Position numbers and translations under genes: made by a program | DNA from: Allobogoriella deserti | GTDB lineage: Bacteria > Actinomycetota > Actinomycetes > Actinomycetales > Actinomycetaceae | Assembly (NCBI RefSeq): GCF_042680605.1 | Contig: NZ_JBHUEE010000012.1 | Coordinates: 1 to 64,000 of the forward strand | Length of the DNA: 64,000 nt | Reading direction: 5' to 3' | The notes under the pieces: generated by a model | Databases searched by the model: none | Seen by the model: the letters and a program-made list of their open reading frames with translations, nothing else | What the model was told of the DNA's origin: nothing | Shown: one piece after another, positions 42,530 to 51,187 of the stretch | Layout of the letters: each line of letters begins with the position of its first letter | Position numbering within the stretch: the first letter of the stretch is position 1

Positions 42530-43684
42530 ATGCGTTGCGTCGTCGTCGGGGCGGGCGCCTGGGGACTGCCCGCGGCCGCCACCCTTGCCGGGCGCGGGCA
42601 CGCCGTCGTCCTCATCGACCGGTACGGCCTCGCCTCGCCGCTCTCGTCCTCCACCGGTCCGACGCGGATCTGGCGTATGTCTCATCCGGACCGGGTCCGC
42701 ACCCGCTTGGCGCTGCGCAGCGTGGCGGCGATGGACCGGCTCGCCCGCCGCGCCGGAACCGAGACCTACCTGCGCCGCGGACTGCTGTGGCGCGACGACG
42801 TCACGCTCGAGGCCGTGGCCGACGCTTTCCGTGCTGAGCAGATCCCGCACCAGGTGGTCGACCCGGAGGACGTCGGCCGGTTCTTCCCGGGACTGCGCTC
42901 GGACGGACGTGGCGCCATCTGGCACGACGAGGCCGGCCCGGTGCTCGCCGAGACCTCGCTGCGGGCCCAGGCCGCCCTGCTCGAGGACGCCGGCGGCGAG
43001 GTGGTCACCGGCACGGAGATCCGCGAGGTACGGACGACGGCGAACGGGACGCGCGTCGAGGCGGCCGACGGGCGTATCTGGTCCGGCGACGTCGTGGTCC
43101 TGGCGCCCGGTCCGGGAGCCCAGCCGCTGCTCGCGAGCCTGGGGATCGACCTGCCGTTCGGGCCGCGGTTGCAGCAGGTCGTCCACCTCGCCGACCCGGC
43201 CGGTCGCCACCGCTACGACGACCTGCCGTGCGTGGTCGACGGCCCGCGGACGGGCGAGGACGGCACGCAGCAGCCCGCGTTGTACTCGATGCCCACACCC
43301 GGAGTGGGCTTCAAGATCGGCATCGACGAGGACCTGCGCCCGCTCCGGCCGGGCGACACCGACCGCACGCCGGACGAGGGGATCACCGCCCGGGCGCTCG
43401 AACGGGGCCACCGCGATCTCGGCCTCACCGAGGCACGGGTGGCCGACGCGCAGGTGTGCTCCTGGACGGCCTCCCCGGACGGGCGGTTCGTCATCGACCG
43501 GCTCGATGGCGGCGTCGTCATCGCCTGCGGAGACACCGGCGAAGGCTTCAAGTTCTCCGCGCTCATGGGCGAGATCCTCGCCGACCTCGCGGAGGGAGCG
43601 ACGCCCGACGAGGACGTGGCCACCTTCACCCTCGACCGGTTCGGAGACGACGTCGAACTGCAGGACCACGTGCTCGGCCGCTGA
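42530..43684 (+). CDS. FAD-dependent oxidoreductase (DAO/sarcosine oxidase-like)
   Basis: This 384-residue protein has the dinucleotide loop CVVVGAGAWGLPAAATLAGRGH at the N-terminus (in two parts), the SSTGPTRIWRMSHPD segment resembling sarcosine and N-methyltryptophan oxidases, and a late second FAD-binding stretch GGVVIACGDTGEGFKFSALMGE. It oxidises an N-methyl or D-amino substrate and yields peroxide. The ATG is 14 bp after the previous stop. The substrate is not defined. Confidence 0.83.
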   Translation: MRCVVVGAGAWGLPAAATLAGRGHAVVLIDRYGLASPLSSSTGPTRIWRMSHPDRVRTRLALRSVAAMDRLARRAGTETYLRRGLLWRDDVTLEAVADAFRAEQIPHQVVDPEDVGRFFPGLRSDGRGAIWHDEAGPVLAETSLRAQAALLEDAGGEVVTGTEIREVRTTANGTRVEAADGRIWSGDVVVLAPGPGAQPLLASLGIDLPFGPRLQQVVHLADPAGRHRYDDLPCVVDGPRTGEDGTQQPALYSMPTPGVGFKIGIDEDLRPLRPGDTDRTPDEGITARALERGHRDLGLTEARVADAQVCSWTASPDGRFVIDRLDGGVVIACGDTGEGFKFSALMGEILADLAEGATPDEDVATFTLDRFGDDVELQDHVLGR

Positions 43685-43784
43685 CTGTGCGGGCCGCTCG
43701 TCGTGCCCTGACCTGGCCCGACGTGACCGGTCCCACTCCTGGCGGGATTGGGGCGCGAGAGGGCAGAACGGTAAAGTCGTCGCC

Positions 43785-43871
43785 GGTAGCGTGTCCGAGC
43801 GGCCGAAGGTGCAGCACTCGAAATGCTGTGTGGTGTCAAAGCCACCGTGGGTTCGAATCCCACCGCTACCG
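43785..43871 (+). tRNA. tRNA-Ser (anticodon CGA)
   Basis: The acceptor stem GGTAGCG pairs with CGCTACC, with discriminator G. The anticodon loop reads CTCGAAA (anticodon CGA, reads UCG). A long variable arm (GTGGTGTC..CCACC) and T-arm GTGGGTTCGAATCCCAC complete a class II serine tRNA. CCA is not encoded. Confidence 0.97.
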
Positions 43872-43904
43872 CGCTGTGAAGCCCGGAATCATGCGGAAAC
43901 CCCG

Positions 43905-44846
43905 TCATGGTTCCGGGCTTTTCCCGGTCGAAGCGGCGGTGGGGTGGACCGCCCCCGGCACCCGGACGGCGTGGAGCTTGTCCGGATTGCGCACGAGGTA
44001 GACGTCGGTGACCAGGCCGCCGTCGACCTCGAACCACACGACCGTGTCCACCCCGGCCGCGCCGACGCCGAGCATCGCCGGCATGCCGTTGATCTCTCCG
44101 GCGTGCCATTCCAGGGCGGCGACCTCCGGGGTGGCGAGCACGCCCGCGACGAAGCGCATCACCTTCTCGCGGCCGAGGACCGGGCGGCGCGCCGCCTTGG
44201 AGCGGCCGCCGCCGTCGCTGGTCAGCACCACGTCCGGCGCCATCAGGGAGACCACCTCATCCACCGGTCTGATCCCTCGGGTCGCCGCGAGGAAGGCGTC
44301 GGTCACCCGCCGGTGCGTCTCGGCGTCGACCGGGTGGCGCGGCGCCCGCTCACGCACATGTGCCCGCGCCCGGCTGACCAGTTGGCGCACCGCCTCCTCG
44401 GACCGGTCCAGGGTCTGCGCCACCTCGGCGTGCGGCAGCGCGAAGACGTCCCGCAGCACGAAAGCCGCACGCTCGAGCGGACTGAGCGATTCGAGCACCA
44501 CCAGCAACGCGAGCGAGACGTCGTCGGCGAGCTCGGCCGCCCGGTCCGGAGCCGCACCCTCACCCGTGGAGATCGGCTCGGGCAGCCACGGCCCCGGGTA
44601 CTCCTCGCGGCGCCGCCGGCGAGCCCGGACGATGTTGAGCGCGTGCCGCGTGGCCGCTCGCGCGAGGTAGGCGCGGGCGTCACGGACACCGTCGAGATCG
44701 ACCTGCGCCCACGCCAGCCACGTCTCCTGCACCGCATCCTCGGCGTCACTGACGGTCCCGAGCACGCGGTAGGCGGCTCCGAACAGCGCACCGCGGTGCT
44801 GTTCGAAGAGGCGGCTGTGTGCGGTCGCGTCCGTCGTCGTCCTCAT
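43905..44846 (-). CDS. ECF41-type sigma factor with SnoaL-like domain
   Basis: This is a 313-residue protein. Sigma-70 regions 2 (DAEDAVQETWLAWAQ) and 4 (SPLERAAFVLRDVFALPHAEVAQ) occupy the first 190 residues. A C-terminal SnoaL/NTF2 domain follows (about 200-300). The ECF41 marks are present: WLPEP in the linker, DGGGR in the C-domain, and NPDKL near the end. The C-domain modulates the sigma factor in place of an anti-sigma protein. It starts 1 bp after the CMD gene stop, forming a bicistronic unit. Confidence 0.9.
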   Translation of the reverse strand: MRTTTDATAHSRLFEQHRGALFGAAYRVLGTVSDAEDAVQETWLAWAQVDLDGVRDARAYLARAATRHALNIVRARRRRREEYPGPWLPEPISTGEGAAPDRAAELADDVSLALLVVLESLSPLERAAFVLRDVFALPHAEVAQTLDRSEEAVRQLVSRARAHVRERAPRHPVDAETHRRVTDAFLAATRGIRPVDEVVSLMAPDVVLTSDGGGRSKAARRPVLGREKVMRFVAGVLATPEVAALEWHAGEINGMPAMLGVGAAGVDTVVWFEVDGGLVTDVYLVRNPDKLHAVRVPGAVHPTAASTGKSPEP

Positions 44847-44847
44847 C

Positions 44848-45441
44848 TCAGCTCGCGCGAGGCTGGGGCACCTCGCATTCTGCCTTGAATCCCTGGCTCG
44901 TCAGGCCGAGTCCGGCGTTGATCCGGGAGCGGTGGTTCTCCAGCGCCACGAGCGAGGCCAGTTCGACCACCTGGGCGTCGGTGAGCTGCTCGCGCAGGTC
45001 GGCGACCATCTCGTCGGTCACGGTCGGCGGGGTCGCGGTGGCCGCCTCGGCGTAGGCCATCACGGCCCGCTCGATCGGGGTGTAGACGGGGCTCTCGCGC
45101 CAGTGCGGGACGTCGCGGAGCTTGCGCGGCTCGACGCCGCGGTGGTGGTACTCCCAGTAGCCGAAGTCCATGCACCAGGAGCAGCCGATCTCCTGGGCGG
45201 TCGTCATGACAGCCAGCGCCTGCAGCTGGCGGGGCAGCTTCTTCCACCGCCCGGCGCCGGCCTCGAGCAGCAGGGAGGTGACGAGGACGGGCCGGTGGTG
45301 GGAGGCGACCCGCAGCGGGTCGAGAACCTTGCCGTAGATCCGGCGGGAGAGACGGGTCAGCAGCCAGGCCAGCGGTCCGGACGTCTCCAGAGGGATCCGG
45401 GCGTCGTTGCGGGCGGGGGCGAGTTCGATCGTCACGGTCAT
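44848..45441 (-). CDS. carboxymuconolactone decarboxylase family protein (ECF41 partner)
   Basis: This 197-residue AhpD-like protein of the CMD family has the redox motif CSWCMDFGYWE (about residue 85), followed by helices ending VVELASLVALENHRSRINAGLG. ECF41 sigma factors are known to lie beside and control such genes. Start ATG 45441 is preceded by AAAGG. The promoter at 45465 matches the ECF41 consensus, giving an autoregulatory unit. Confidence 0.87.
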   Translation of the reverse strand: MTVTIELAPARNDARIPLETSGPLAWLLTRLSRRIYGKVLDPLRVASHHRPVLVTSLLLEAGAGRWKKLPRQLQALAVMTTAQEIGCSWCMDFGYWEYHHRGVEPRKLRDVPHWRESPVYTPIERAVMAYAEAATATPPTVTDEMVADLREQLTDAQVVELASLVALENHRSRINAGLGLTSQGFKAECEVPQPRAS

Positions 45442-45464
45442 TCCTTTCTCAAGGTCATGACGGT

Positions 45465-45491
45465 GACACCGCCGGCGCCCGGGTTGTGACA
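45465..45491 (-). promoter_or_regulatory. ECF41-type promoter
   Basis: On the minus strand TGTCACA (45485-45491), a 16-bp spacer and TGTC (45465-45468) match the known ECF41 promoter (TGTCACA, 16-17 bp, CGTC) except for one base of the -10. It lies 24 bp upstream of the CMD start and would serve both the CMD and sigma genes. Confidence 0.75.
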
Positions 45492-45564
45492 CCGGCGCCG
45501 GTCGATCCGCTCCGGAGACACCCTCGACGAGCTACCGGAGGCACGGCACGAGACAATCGTGTCC

Positions 45565-46536
45565 ATGTGGACCGCCTACTGGACCCTCGCCCCCGGAACG
45601 GGTGAGCTCCGCAGCGAACGCGGCCGCCGGCCGGGCGAGGGGGAGGTGCTCGTGCGTGCGCTTCGCTCCGGCGTTTCCCGCGGCACCGAGACCCTCGTCC
45701 ATACCGGCGGTGTCCCGGCCGAGGTCGCCGACCTCATGCGAGCCCCGTTCCAGGACGGTGACCTGCCCGGTCCCGTCAAGTACGGCTACCTCTCGGTCGG
45801 TCTCGTCGAGGACGGGCCGGCCGGCCTCGTCGGGCGCCGCGTCTTCGCCCTGCACCCGCACCAGGACCGGTACGTCGTCCCGGTCGGGGCCGTGACCCCG
45901 GTTCCCGACGACGTCCCCACCGACCGCGCCGTCCTCGCCGGCACGGTGGAGACCGCCGTCAACGTCCTGTGGGACGCCGCACCTCACCTCGGGGACCGCA
46001 TCGCCGTCGTCGGCGGCGGCATGGTCGGCGGCATGGTCACCGCCCTGGCCCGGACCTTCCCGCTGGACCGGCTGCAGCTCGTCGACGTCGACCCGGCGCG
46101 TGCCGACCTCGCCGAGGCGCTCGGCGTCGACCTGGTCCGCCCCGAGGACGCCGCGGGGGACTGCGACCTGGTGATCCACTGCTCCGCCACCGAAGCTGGA
46201 CTGGCTCGCGGCCTCGAGATCCTCGGTGACGACGGCACGCTCGTGGAAGTGTCCTGGTACGGCACAGCCGCGCCGCGCGTCCCGCTCGGGACGGACTTCC
46301 ACGCCCGCCGGTTGAGCATCCGGGCCAGTCAGGTCGGGGCCGTCGCAGCCGCCCGACGGGCTCGCCGCACGACGGCGGACCGGCTCGCCCTGGCCATGCG
46401 CCTGCTTGCCGACCCGGTCTTCGACGTCTTCCTCACCGGGCGGTCCGACCTCGCCGACCTGCCCGAGGTCATGCCCCGCCTCGCTGCCGGTGAGGGCTCG
46501 CCGCTGTGCCACCTGATCGTCTACCCCAACGCCTGA
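45565..46536 (+). CDS. MDR-family dehydrogenase of the pterin-type cluster
   Basis: This 323-residue protein is a medium-chain dehydrogenase: an N-terminal GroES-like part with LRSGVSRGTETLVHTGGVP, then a Rossmann domain with IAVVGGGMVGGMVTALA (about residue 148). The usual catalytic Cys/His zinc ligands are not visible; SGVSRGTE resembles the BchC-type branch. ATG 45565 follows a GACAAT box at 7 nt; a GTG at 45559 is possible. The PTPS-like gene follows after 8 bp, so the two are translated together. Confidence 0.8.
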   Translation: MWTAYWTLAPGTGELRSERGRRPGEGEVLVRALRSGVSRGTETLVHTGGVPAEVADLMRAPFQDGDLPGPVKYGYLSVGLVEDGPAGLVGRRVFALHPHQDRYVVPVGAVTPVPDDVPTDRAVLAGTVETAVNVLWDAAPHLGDRIAVVGGGMVGGMVTALARTFPLDRLQLVDVDPARADLAEALGVDLVRPEDAAGDCDLVIHCSATEAGLARGLEILGDDGTLVEVSWYGTAAPRVPLGTDFHARRLSIRASQVGAVAAARRARRTTADRLALAMRLLADPVFDVFLTGRSDLADLPEVMPRLAAGEGSPLCHLIVYPNA

Positions 46537-46544
46537 GGAGAACC

Positions 46545-46922
46545 GTGTACGCCCTGACCGTCCGCGACCACATGATGATCGCCCACTCGCTGCCTCACCC
46601 CGGATTCGGGCCGGCGCAGGCGCTGCACGGCGCGACCTTCGTCGTCGAGCTCACCATCCGGCGTCGCGAGCTGGGCGAGGACGCCACCGTCATCGACATC
46701 GGCGAGGCGACCGGTCTCCTCAAGGACGCCATCGCCGACCTCGACTACACCAATCTCGACGAGCACCCCGACCTGCAGGGCGTCCTGACCACCACCGAGA
46801 CACTGGCCCGCATCGTCGCCGACCGCGTCGCCGATCGGCTGGAACCCGGGGTCTACACCGGCCTCGACGTCACCCTCCGGGAACATCCCGACGCGTGGGC
46901 CACGTACACCCGCGAGCTGTGA
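46545..46922 (+). CDS. 6-pyruvoyl-tetrahydropterin synthase-like protein
   Basis: This 125-residue protein starts at a GTG behind GAGGAGA. It has the tunnelling-fold layout: VRDHMMIAHSLP, LHGATFVVELTIRR, VIDIGEATGLLKDAIADLDYTNLD (two parts), a central TTETLARIVADRV helix and a terminal VTLREHPDAWATY. In standard PTPS/QueD the second motif is HGHNY, giving two zinc histidines. Here it is HGATF, so one ligand is lost, perhaps replaced by the extra His in RDHMM. The chemistry may differ from known members. Confidence 0.8.
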   Translation: MYALTVRDHMMIAHSLPHPGFGPAQALHGATFVVELTIRRRELGEDATVIDIGEATGLLKDAIADLDYTNLDEHPDLQGVLTTTETLARIVADRVADRLEPGVYTGLDVTLREHPDAWATYTREL

Positions 46923-46932
46923 CGGGCTCGTG

Positions 46933-48003
46933 ATGACCGGCGCCGTCGGGTTCGTCACCTGGGACGACGAGCGTCCCAGCGGCGGCACCACCTACAACCG
47001 CGAGCTCGTCGCCGCCCTGCGTGCCGCCGGCACCGAGGTCGCCGTCCGGGCCCTGCCCGGCAGCTGGCCGCAGCCGAGCCGGGAGGAGACCGACCGCCTC
47101 GCCCGGGCGCTGACCGACCACCCCGTCGCGATCGTCGACGGCATCGTCGCCTCCGGCGCCCCCGACGCCCTCGCCCGTGCCGTCGCCGCGGGCCACGCCG
47201 TCCTCGTGCTGGTGCACATGGCCACGGCGGACGAGGTCGGCCTGGACCCGGACGAGCGTGACCGCCGCGAACGTACCGAACGGCAGGCGCTGCACGCGGC
47301 CACCACGGTGATCGCCACCAGTCGGACCGCGGCCGCCGACCTGACCCGGCGGCACGACCTCGACGACGTCCGCCTCGCCCGCCCCGGGATGCGCCGCGGC
47401 GCCGTCGCCGTCGGCTCGGACCCGCCCCGCCTGCTCGCCCTGGGGACCCTGTCCCCGACGAAGGATCAGGCCACGTTCGTCCGCGCGCTCGGGCTGCTGC
47501 GCGACCTGCCCTGGACCGCCCGGCTGATCGGCCCTCACGACGCCGTCCCGGAGTACGCCACCGACCTCGCCACGCTCGTCGGTGAGTCGGCGCTCGGAGA
47601 CCGCGTCAGTCTTCCCGGTCCGCGCACCGGCGCCGATCTCGAGGACGAGTGGCACGCGGCGGACCTGCTCGTGCTGAGCTCCCGCACCGAGACCTACGGC
47701 CTCGTCGTCGCGGAGGCGCTCGCCCACGGTGTCCCGGCCGTCGTCAGCGCCGGCACCGGCGCGGTCGAGGCCCTCGGTGACCCGGGCCCCGACGGTCACC
47801 TGCCCGGCTGCGCCGTCGCCCCGGGCGATGCCGTCGCGCTCGCGGCCGTGCTCCGGCGGTGGCTGACCGATCCGAGCCTGCGGACCGCACTGCGCCGCAG
47901 CGCGCGAGATCGGCGCCAACGGTTGCCCGGATGGGACACCACGGCAGCCGTCGTGGCCGACCTGCTCGCCGAGGTCAGCTCTCGGCCCGGTGCCGGCCGG
48001 TGA
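46933..48003 (+). CDS. family 4-type glycosyltransferase
   Basis: This 356-residue GT-B protein has VGFVTWDDERPSGGTTYNREL at the N-terminus and, in the C-terminal half, LLALGTLSPTKDQATFVRAL, RTGADLEDEWHAADLLVLSSRTETYGLVVAEALAHGVP (in parts) and the nucleotide-sugar site ETYGLVVAEA. It transfers a sugar from a nucleotide donor. Its position right after the PTPS-like gene (10 bp) suggests the acceptor is a pterin-like metabolite. Its last 29 bp overlap the convergent cyclohydrolase gene. Confidence 0.83.
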   Translation: MTGAVGFVTWDDERPSGGTTYNRELVAALRAAGTEVAVRALPGSWPQPSREETDRLARALTDHPVAIVDGIVASGAPDALARAVAAGHAVLVLVHMATADEVGLDPDERDRRERTERQALHAATTVIATSRTAAADLTRRHDLDDVRLARPGMRRGAVAVGSDPPRLLALGTLSPTKDQATFVRALGLLRDLPWTARLIGPHDAVPEYATDLATLVGESALGDRVSLPGPRTGADLEDEWHAADLLVLSSRTETYGLVVAEALAHGVPAVVSAGTGAVEALGDPGPDGHLPGCAVAPGDAVALAAVLRRWLTDPSLRTALRRSARDRRQRLPGWDTTAAVVADLLAEVSSRPGAGR

Positions 48004-49351
48004 GGTCGAACTCGGTGCACACGTCGTCGCCGAGTGCGAACCGCCGCACCGGGCCGGCCAGCGCGTCGGTCAGCCGGTCCGACCCGTCGAACCGGATGCC
48101 GGGCACACCGTCACCGATGAGCAGGGGCGCTGTCGTGAGGAACAGGCGGTCCAGCACGCGCGCGGCGAGGAAGGAGGAGACCACCCGGCCGCCCCCTTCG
48201 ACGAGCACCCGGCCCAAGCCCCGGTCCCGGAGCGCCTGCAGGACGTCGGCCGGCGCGAACCCGGCGCCGCCCGAGACCGGCACACGGACCACCTCGACGT
48301 GCTCGGCCGTCGGTTCTGCCGTCGCGTCCGGTCCCACCAGCCACAACGTGCGCGCCTCGCCCTGCCGCAGGACGTGCGCCTCCCGCGGCGCGCTCGCGCG
48401 GGGGTCGAGCACCACCCGGACCGGGTTCGGGCCCGGAACGGCACGGACCGTCAGGCGCGGATCGTCGGCGGCCACGGTCGCGGCCCCGACCACGACGGCG
48501 TCCACCAGGGCTCGCAGCCGATGCAGGTGTGTGCGGTCCTGCTCGCCCGTGACGAACTCGGCGTCACCAGTCCGGGAGGCGATGAACCCGTCGATGCTCT
48601 GCCCGAGCTGCGCGAGCGTCAGCGGGCTGCCGGCGCGCACCAGCGGCCCGTACCGCTCCACCAGCGCCGCGTCCGTGCCCGGCACGGCCCGGTCCGGGAC
48701 GTTCCCGGTGAGCAGCTGCGCCCAGGCGTCGGGCAGTGCCTCGACCGCGTCGTGGCGCATACGGCGGCGTTTGGTGTCCAGGTAGAACGCGTTCTCCGGG
48801 CGGTCGGCGACCGGCAGCGTCGTCCGCGCGACGACGTCGATGCCCAGGGCGGCCAGGTGCTCCGCCTTGGTGGGGTTGGCCGACATCAGCCGCATCCGGT
48901 CGATGCCGAGGTCGCGCAGGATCTGCGCCACCTCCTCGTAGGTGCGGGCGTCGGCGGGATAGCCGAGCCGCAGATTGGCGTCCACGGTGTCGACGCCGGT
49001 GTCCTGCAGGGCGTAGGCGTGCAGCTTGGCCAGCAGCCCGATGCCGCGCCCCTCGTGTCCACGGACATAGACCAGTGCGCCGCGGCCTTCCCGGGCGATC
49101 TCGGCCAGTGCGGCCTGCAGCTGCTCACCGCAGTCGCAGCGGCGCGAGCCGAGTGCGTCACCGGTCAGGCACTCGGAGTGCACCCGCACCAGCGGCGGCC
49201 CGCCGAGGCTCGAGTCGAGGTCCCCCATGACGAGCGCGACGTGGCCGAGTCCACCGGCGCCGTCGTAGCCGTACAGCTGGAACGTGCCGTGCTCGGTGGG
49301 CAACGTCGTCGCGACTTTCCGGCGTAGGCCGAGGTCAGGCAGGTCTGTCAC
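47975..49351 (-). CDS. GTP cyclohydrolase II fused to RibD-type reductase
   Basis: This is a 458-residue protein. The N-terminal half is GTP cyclohydrolase II: VHSECLTGDALGSRRCDCGEQ with the three zinc cysteines, RGHEGRGIGLLAK and LRLGYPADARTYEEVAQIL. The C-terminal half (about residues 235-455) is a RibD/DHFR-like reductase: LGQSIDGFIA, VDAVVVGAATVAADDPRLT and RVLVEGGGRVVSSFL. The usual RibB or deaminase domains are absent. It opens GTP and could reduce the ribosylamine product; fused and separate from other rib genes, it may serve the neighbouring pterin-type cluster. Confidence 0.85.
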   Translation of the reverse strand: MTDLPDLGLRRKVATTLPTEHGTFQLYGYDGAGGLGHVALVMGDLDSSLGGPPLVRVHSECLTGDALGSRRCDCGEQLQAALAEIAREGRGALVYVRGHEGRGIGLLAKLHAYALQDTGVDTVDANLRLGYPADARTYEEVAQILRDLGIDRMRLMSANPTKAEHLAALGIDVVARTTLPVADRPENAFYLDTKRRRMRHDAVEALPDAWAQLLTGNVPDRAVPGTDAALVERYGPLVRAGSPLTLAQLGQSIDGFIASRTGDAEFVTGEQDRTHLHRLRALVDAVVVGAATVAADDPRLTVRAVPGPNPVRVVLDPRASAPREAHVLRQGEARTLWLVGPDATAEPTAEHVEVVRVPVSGGAGFAPADVLQALRDRGLGRVLVEGGGRVVSSFLAARVLDRLFLTTAPLLIGDGVPGIRFDGSDRLTDALAGPVRRFALGDDVCTEFDLTGRHRAES

Positions 49352-49412
49352 CGGAGCACTCTGACACACGGCGCGCGTGTGCGCGCGCGGACCGCGCACG
49401 CGTCCCGAAGAC

Positions 49413-50381
49413 TCACCGCCGGTCGATCGGACGACGGCGCAGGACGGCCGCGGCGATCGCGCCGGCGATGTTGTGCCACACCGAGAAGACCGCCCCGGGC
49501 AGGGCCGCGAGCGGGCTGAAGTAGGCCGTGGCCAGGCCGGCGGCCAGCCCCGAGTTCTGCATGCCGACCTCCACCGAGACGGTCCGCCGCACCCGTTCCG
49601 GCTGGCCGGTCACGGTGGCCGCGCCGTAGCCCAGCGCGAAGCCGAAGGCGTTGTGCAGCACCACCGCCGCCAGCACCGCCGGCCCGGCCTCGACGATCGC
49701 GTCGGCGCTGCCGGAGACCACGGCTGCGACGACCAGTGCGATCGCGATGACCGAGATCCACGGGAGCACCGGCAGCGCGCGGGCGACCAGCCGCGGCAGC
49801 AGGATCCGGACGGCCAGGCCGAGCGCCACCGGCACCAGCACGATCTGCGCGATGGTCAGGGCCATTCCGGCGCCGTCGACCGGCATGTACCGGCCGGCGA
49901 GCCACAGGGTGAGCAGTGGTGTCAGCAACGGCGCGAGGAGCGTGGAGACCGTGGTCATCGCCACCGACAGCGCGGTGTCCCCCTTGGCGAGGTACGCCAC
50001 CACGTTCGAGGCGGTGCCGCCGGGGGCGCACCCGACGAGGATGACGCCGGCCGCGAGCTCGGCCGGCAGGCCGAGCGCCACCGCGATGAGCCACCCCGCC
50101 AGCGGCATGATGACGAACTGGGCAAGCACCCCGAGAAGCACCGGCACGGGGCGGGTCGCGACGAGTCTGACGTCCGGGGGTGTGAGCGTCAGGCCCATCC
50201 CGAACATGATGACGCCGAGCAGCGGGTTGATCGCCGGTGCGACGGCGCCGAACGTCTCCGGCAGCCAGAAGCCTGCCGCGGCGCCGAGCAGGATGAGCAC
50301 CGGGAAGACGGTCACCGCGGTGCGGCCGCTGCGTTCCTCGGCGGCCGTGGGGCCGCCCGGCGCAGGATCGTTCGTGCTCAT
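49413..50381 (-). CDS. bile acid:sodium symporter family transporter
   Basis: This 322-residue membrane protein has about nine to ten segments. BASS motifs are LLGVIMFGMGLTLTPPDVRL, VILVGCAPGGTASNVVAYLAKGD (the crossing region) and VEVGMQNSGLAAGLA. The ATG at 50381 is preferred over a GTG 24 bp earlier. Members import organic anions with sodium (pantoate, pyruvate, bile acids). The substrate here is unknown. Confidence 0.88.
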   Translation of the reverse strand: MSTNDPAPGGPTAAEERSGRTAVTVFPVLILLGAAAGFWLPETFGAVAPAINPLLGVIMFGMGLTLTPPDVRLVATRPVPVLLGVLAQFVIMPLAGWLIAVALGLPAELAAGVILVGCAPGGTASNVVAYLAKGDTALSVAMTTVSTLLAPLLTPLLTLWLAGRYMPVDGAGMALTIAQIVLVPVALGLAVRILLPRLVARALPVLPWISVIAIALVVAAVVSGSADAIVEAGPAVLAAVVLHNAFGFALGYGAATVTGQPERVRRTVSVEVGMQNSGLAAGLATAYFSPLAALPGAVFSVWHNIAGAIAAAVLRRRPIDRR

Positions 50382-50455
50382 GCCCGCCGATGATGCTCCC
50401 CGCACCGGGCGGCCGCGGCGGGCTGCCCGCGGTGTGAGACGCCACGGATGCGCTG

Positions 50456-51187
50456 TCAGCGCGCGTAACGGGCGACGAACGCCGCGATCAGCCGTTGCGG
50501 CACGCTGACGTCCACCCCGCGGACCCGGGCCTCGACCTCGGCCTGCTCCGTGGGATCGAAGTATCCGGCGTCCCGGTAGATGGCGATGCGTTCGACGATC
50601 CCCGGCTCGTCGAGCTCCGGATGGAACTGGGTGCCGTACAGATGCGTGCCCACCCGGAACATCTGCACCGGGCAGGCCGCGCCACGTCCGAGCAGGACCG
50701 CACCCGGAGGGAGCTTCGCCACCGCTTCCTTGTGGCCGACGTAGGCGGTGAACGAGGACGGGAACCCGGCCAGCAACGGATCAGCCGTGCCGTCCTCGGT
50801 CAGCTCGACCGTGATCGGGCCGATCGGTTCGGCGTGGGTATGGTCGACGGCGGCGCCGAGCTGGCGGGCGAGGGTGCCGACGCCGTAGCACGCCCCGAGG
50901 AAGGGGAAGTCGGCCGCGACGAGCCGTTCGAGCAGGCCCGCGAGCTCGTGCTCGACGCGGCGCTGGGTATCGGACTTGTGGGCCGTGGGGATCGAGCTCG
51001 TGAACGGGCTCCCGCCGAGGATCACGCCGGAGAAGTCGTCCAGCGTGATCTCCGGCAGCGGCACGGACTCCAGGCGTACGCGGACGAGCTGGTGCTCGGC
51101 GAGGCCGCCGTAGCGCAGGAAGGCCTCATACTCGGCGTCGGCCGCAGCGTCCTCCGGGCGCGTGCCCAGCAGCAGGAACGGCTTCAC
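50456..51187 (-). CDS. class I glutamine amidotransferase-like protein
   Basis: This 243-residue GATase1 domain has the nucleophile elbow FLGACYGVGTLARQLG (Cys about residue 104) and HPE in YGTQFHPELDEPG. No synthetase domain is attached, as for stand-alone GuaA-N-like proteins. It starts with a GTG that overlaps the stop of the DUF4190 gene by 4 bp. A hydrolytic role on a glutamyl compound is possible; the partner is not known. Confidence 0.83.
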   Translation of the reverse strand: MKPFLLLGTRPEDAAADAEYEAFLRYGGLAEHQLVRVRLESVPLPEITLDDFSGVILGGSPFTSSIPTAHKSDTQRRVEHELAGLLERLVAADFPFLGACYGVGTLARQLGAAVDHTHAEPIGPITVELTEDGTADPLLAGFPSSFTAYVGHKEAVAKLPPGAVLLGRGAACPVQMFRVGTHLYGTQFHPELDEPGIVERIAIYRDAGYFDPTEQAEVEARVRGVDVSVPQRLIAAFVARYAR

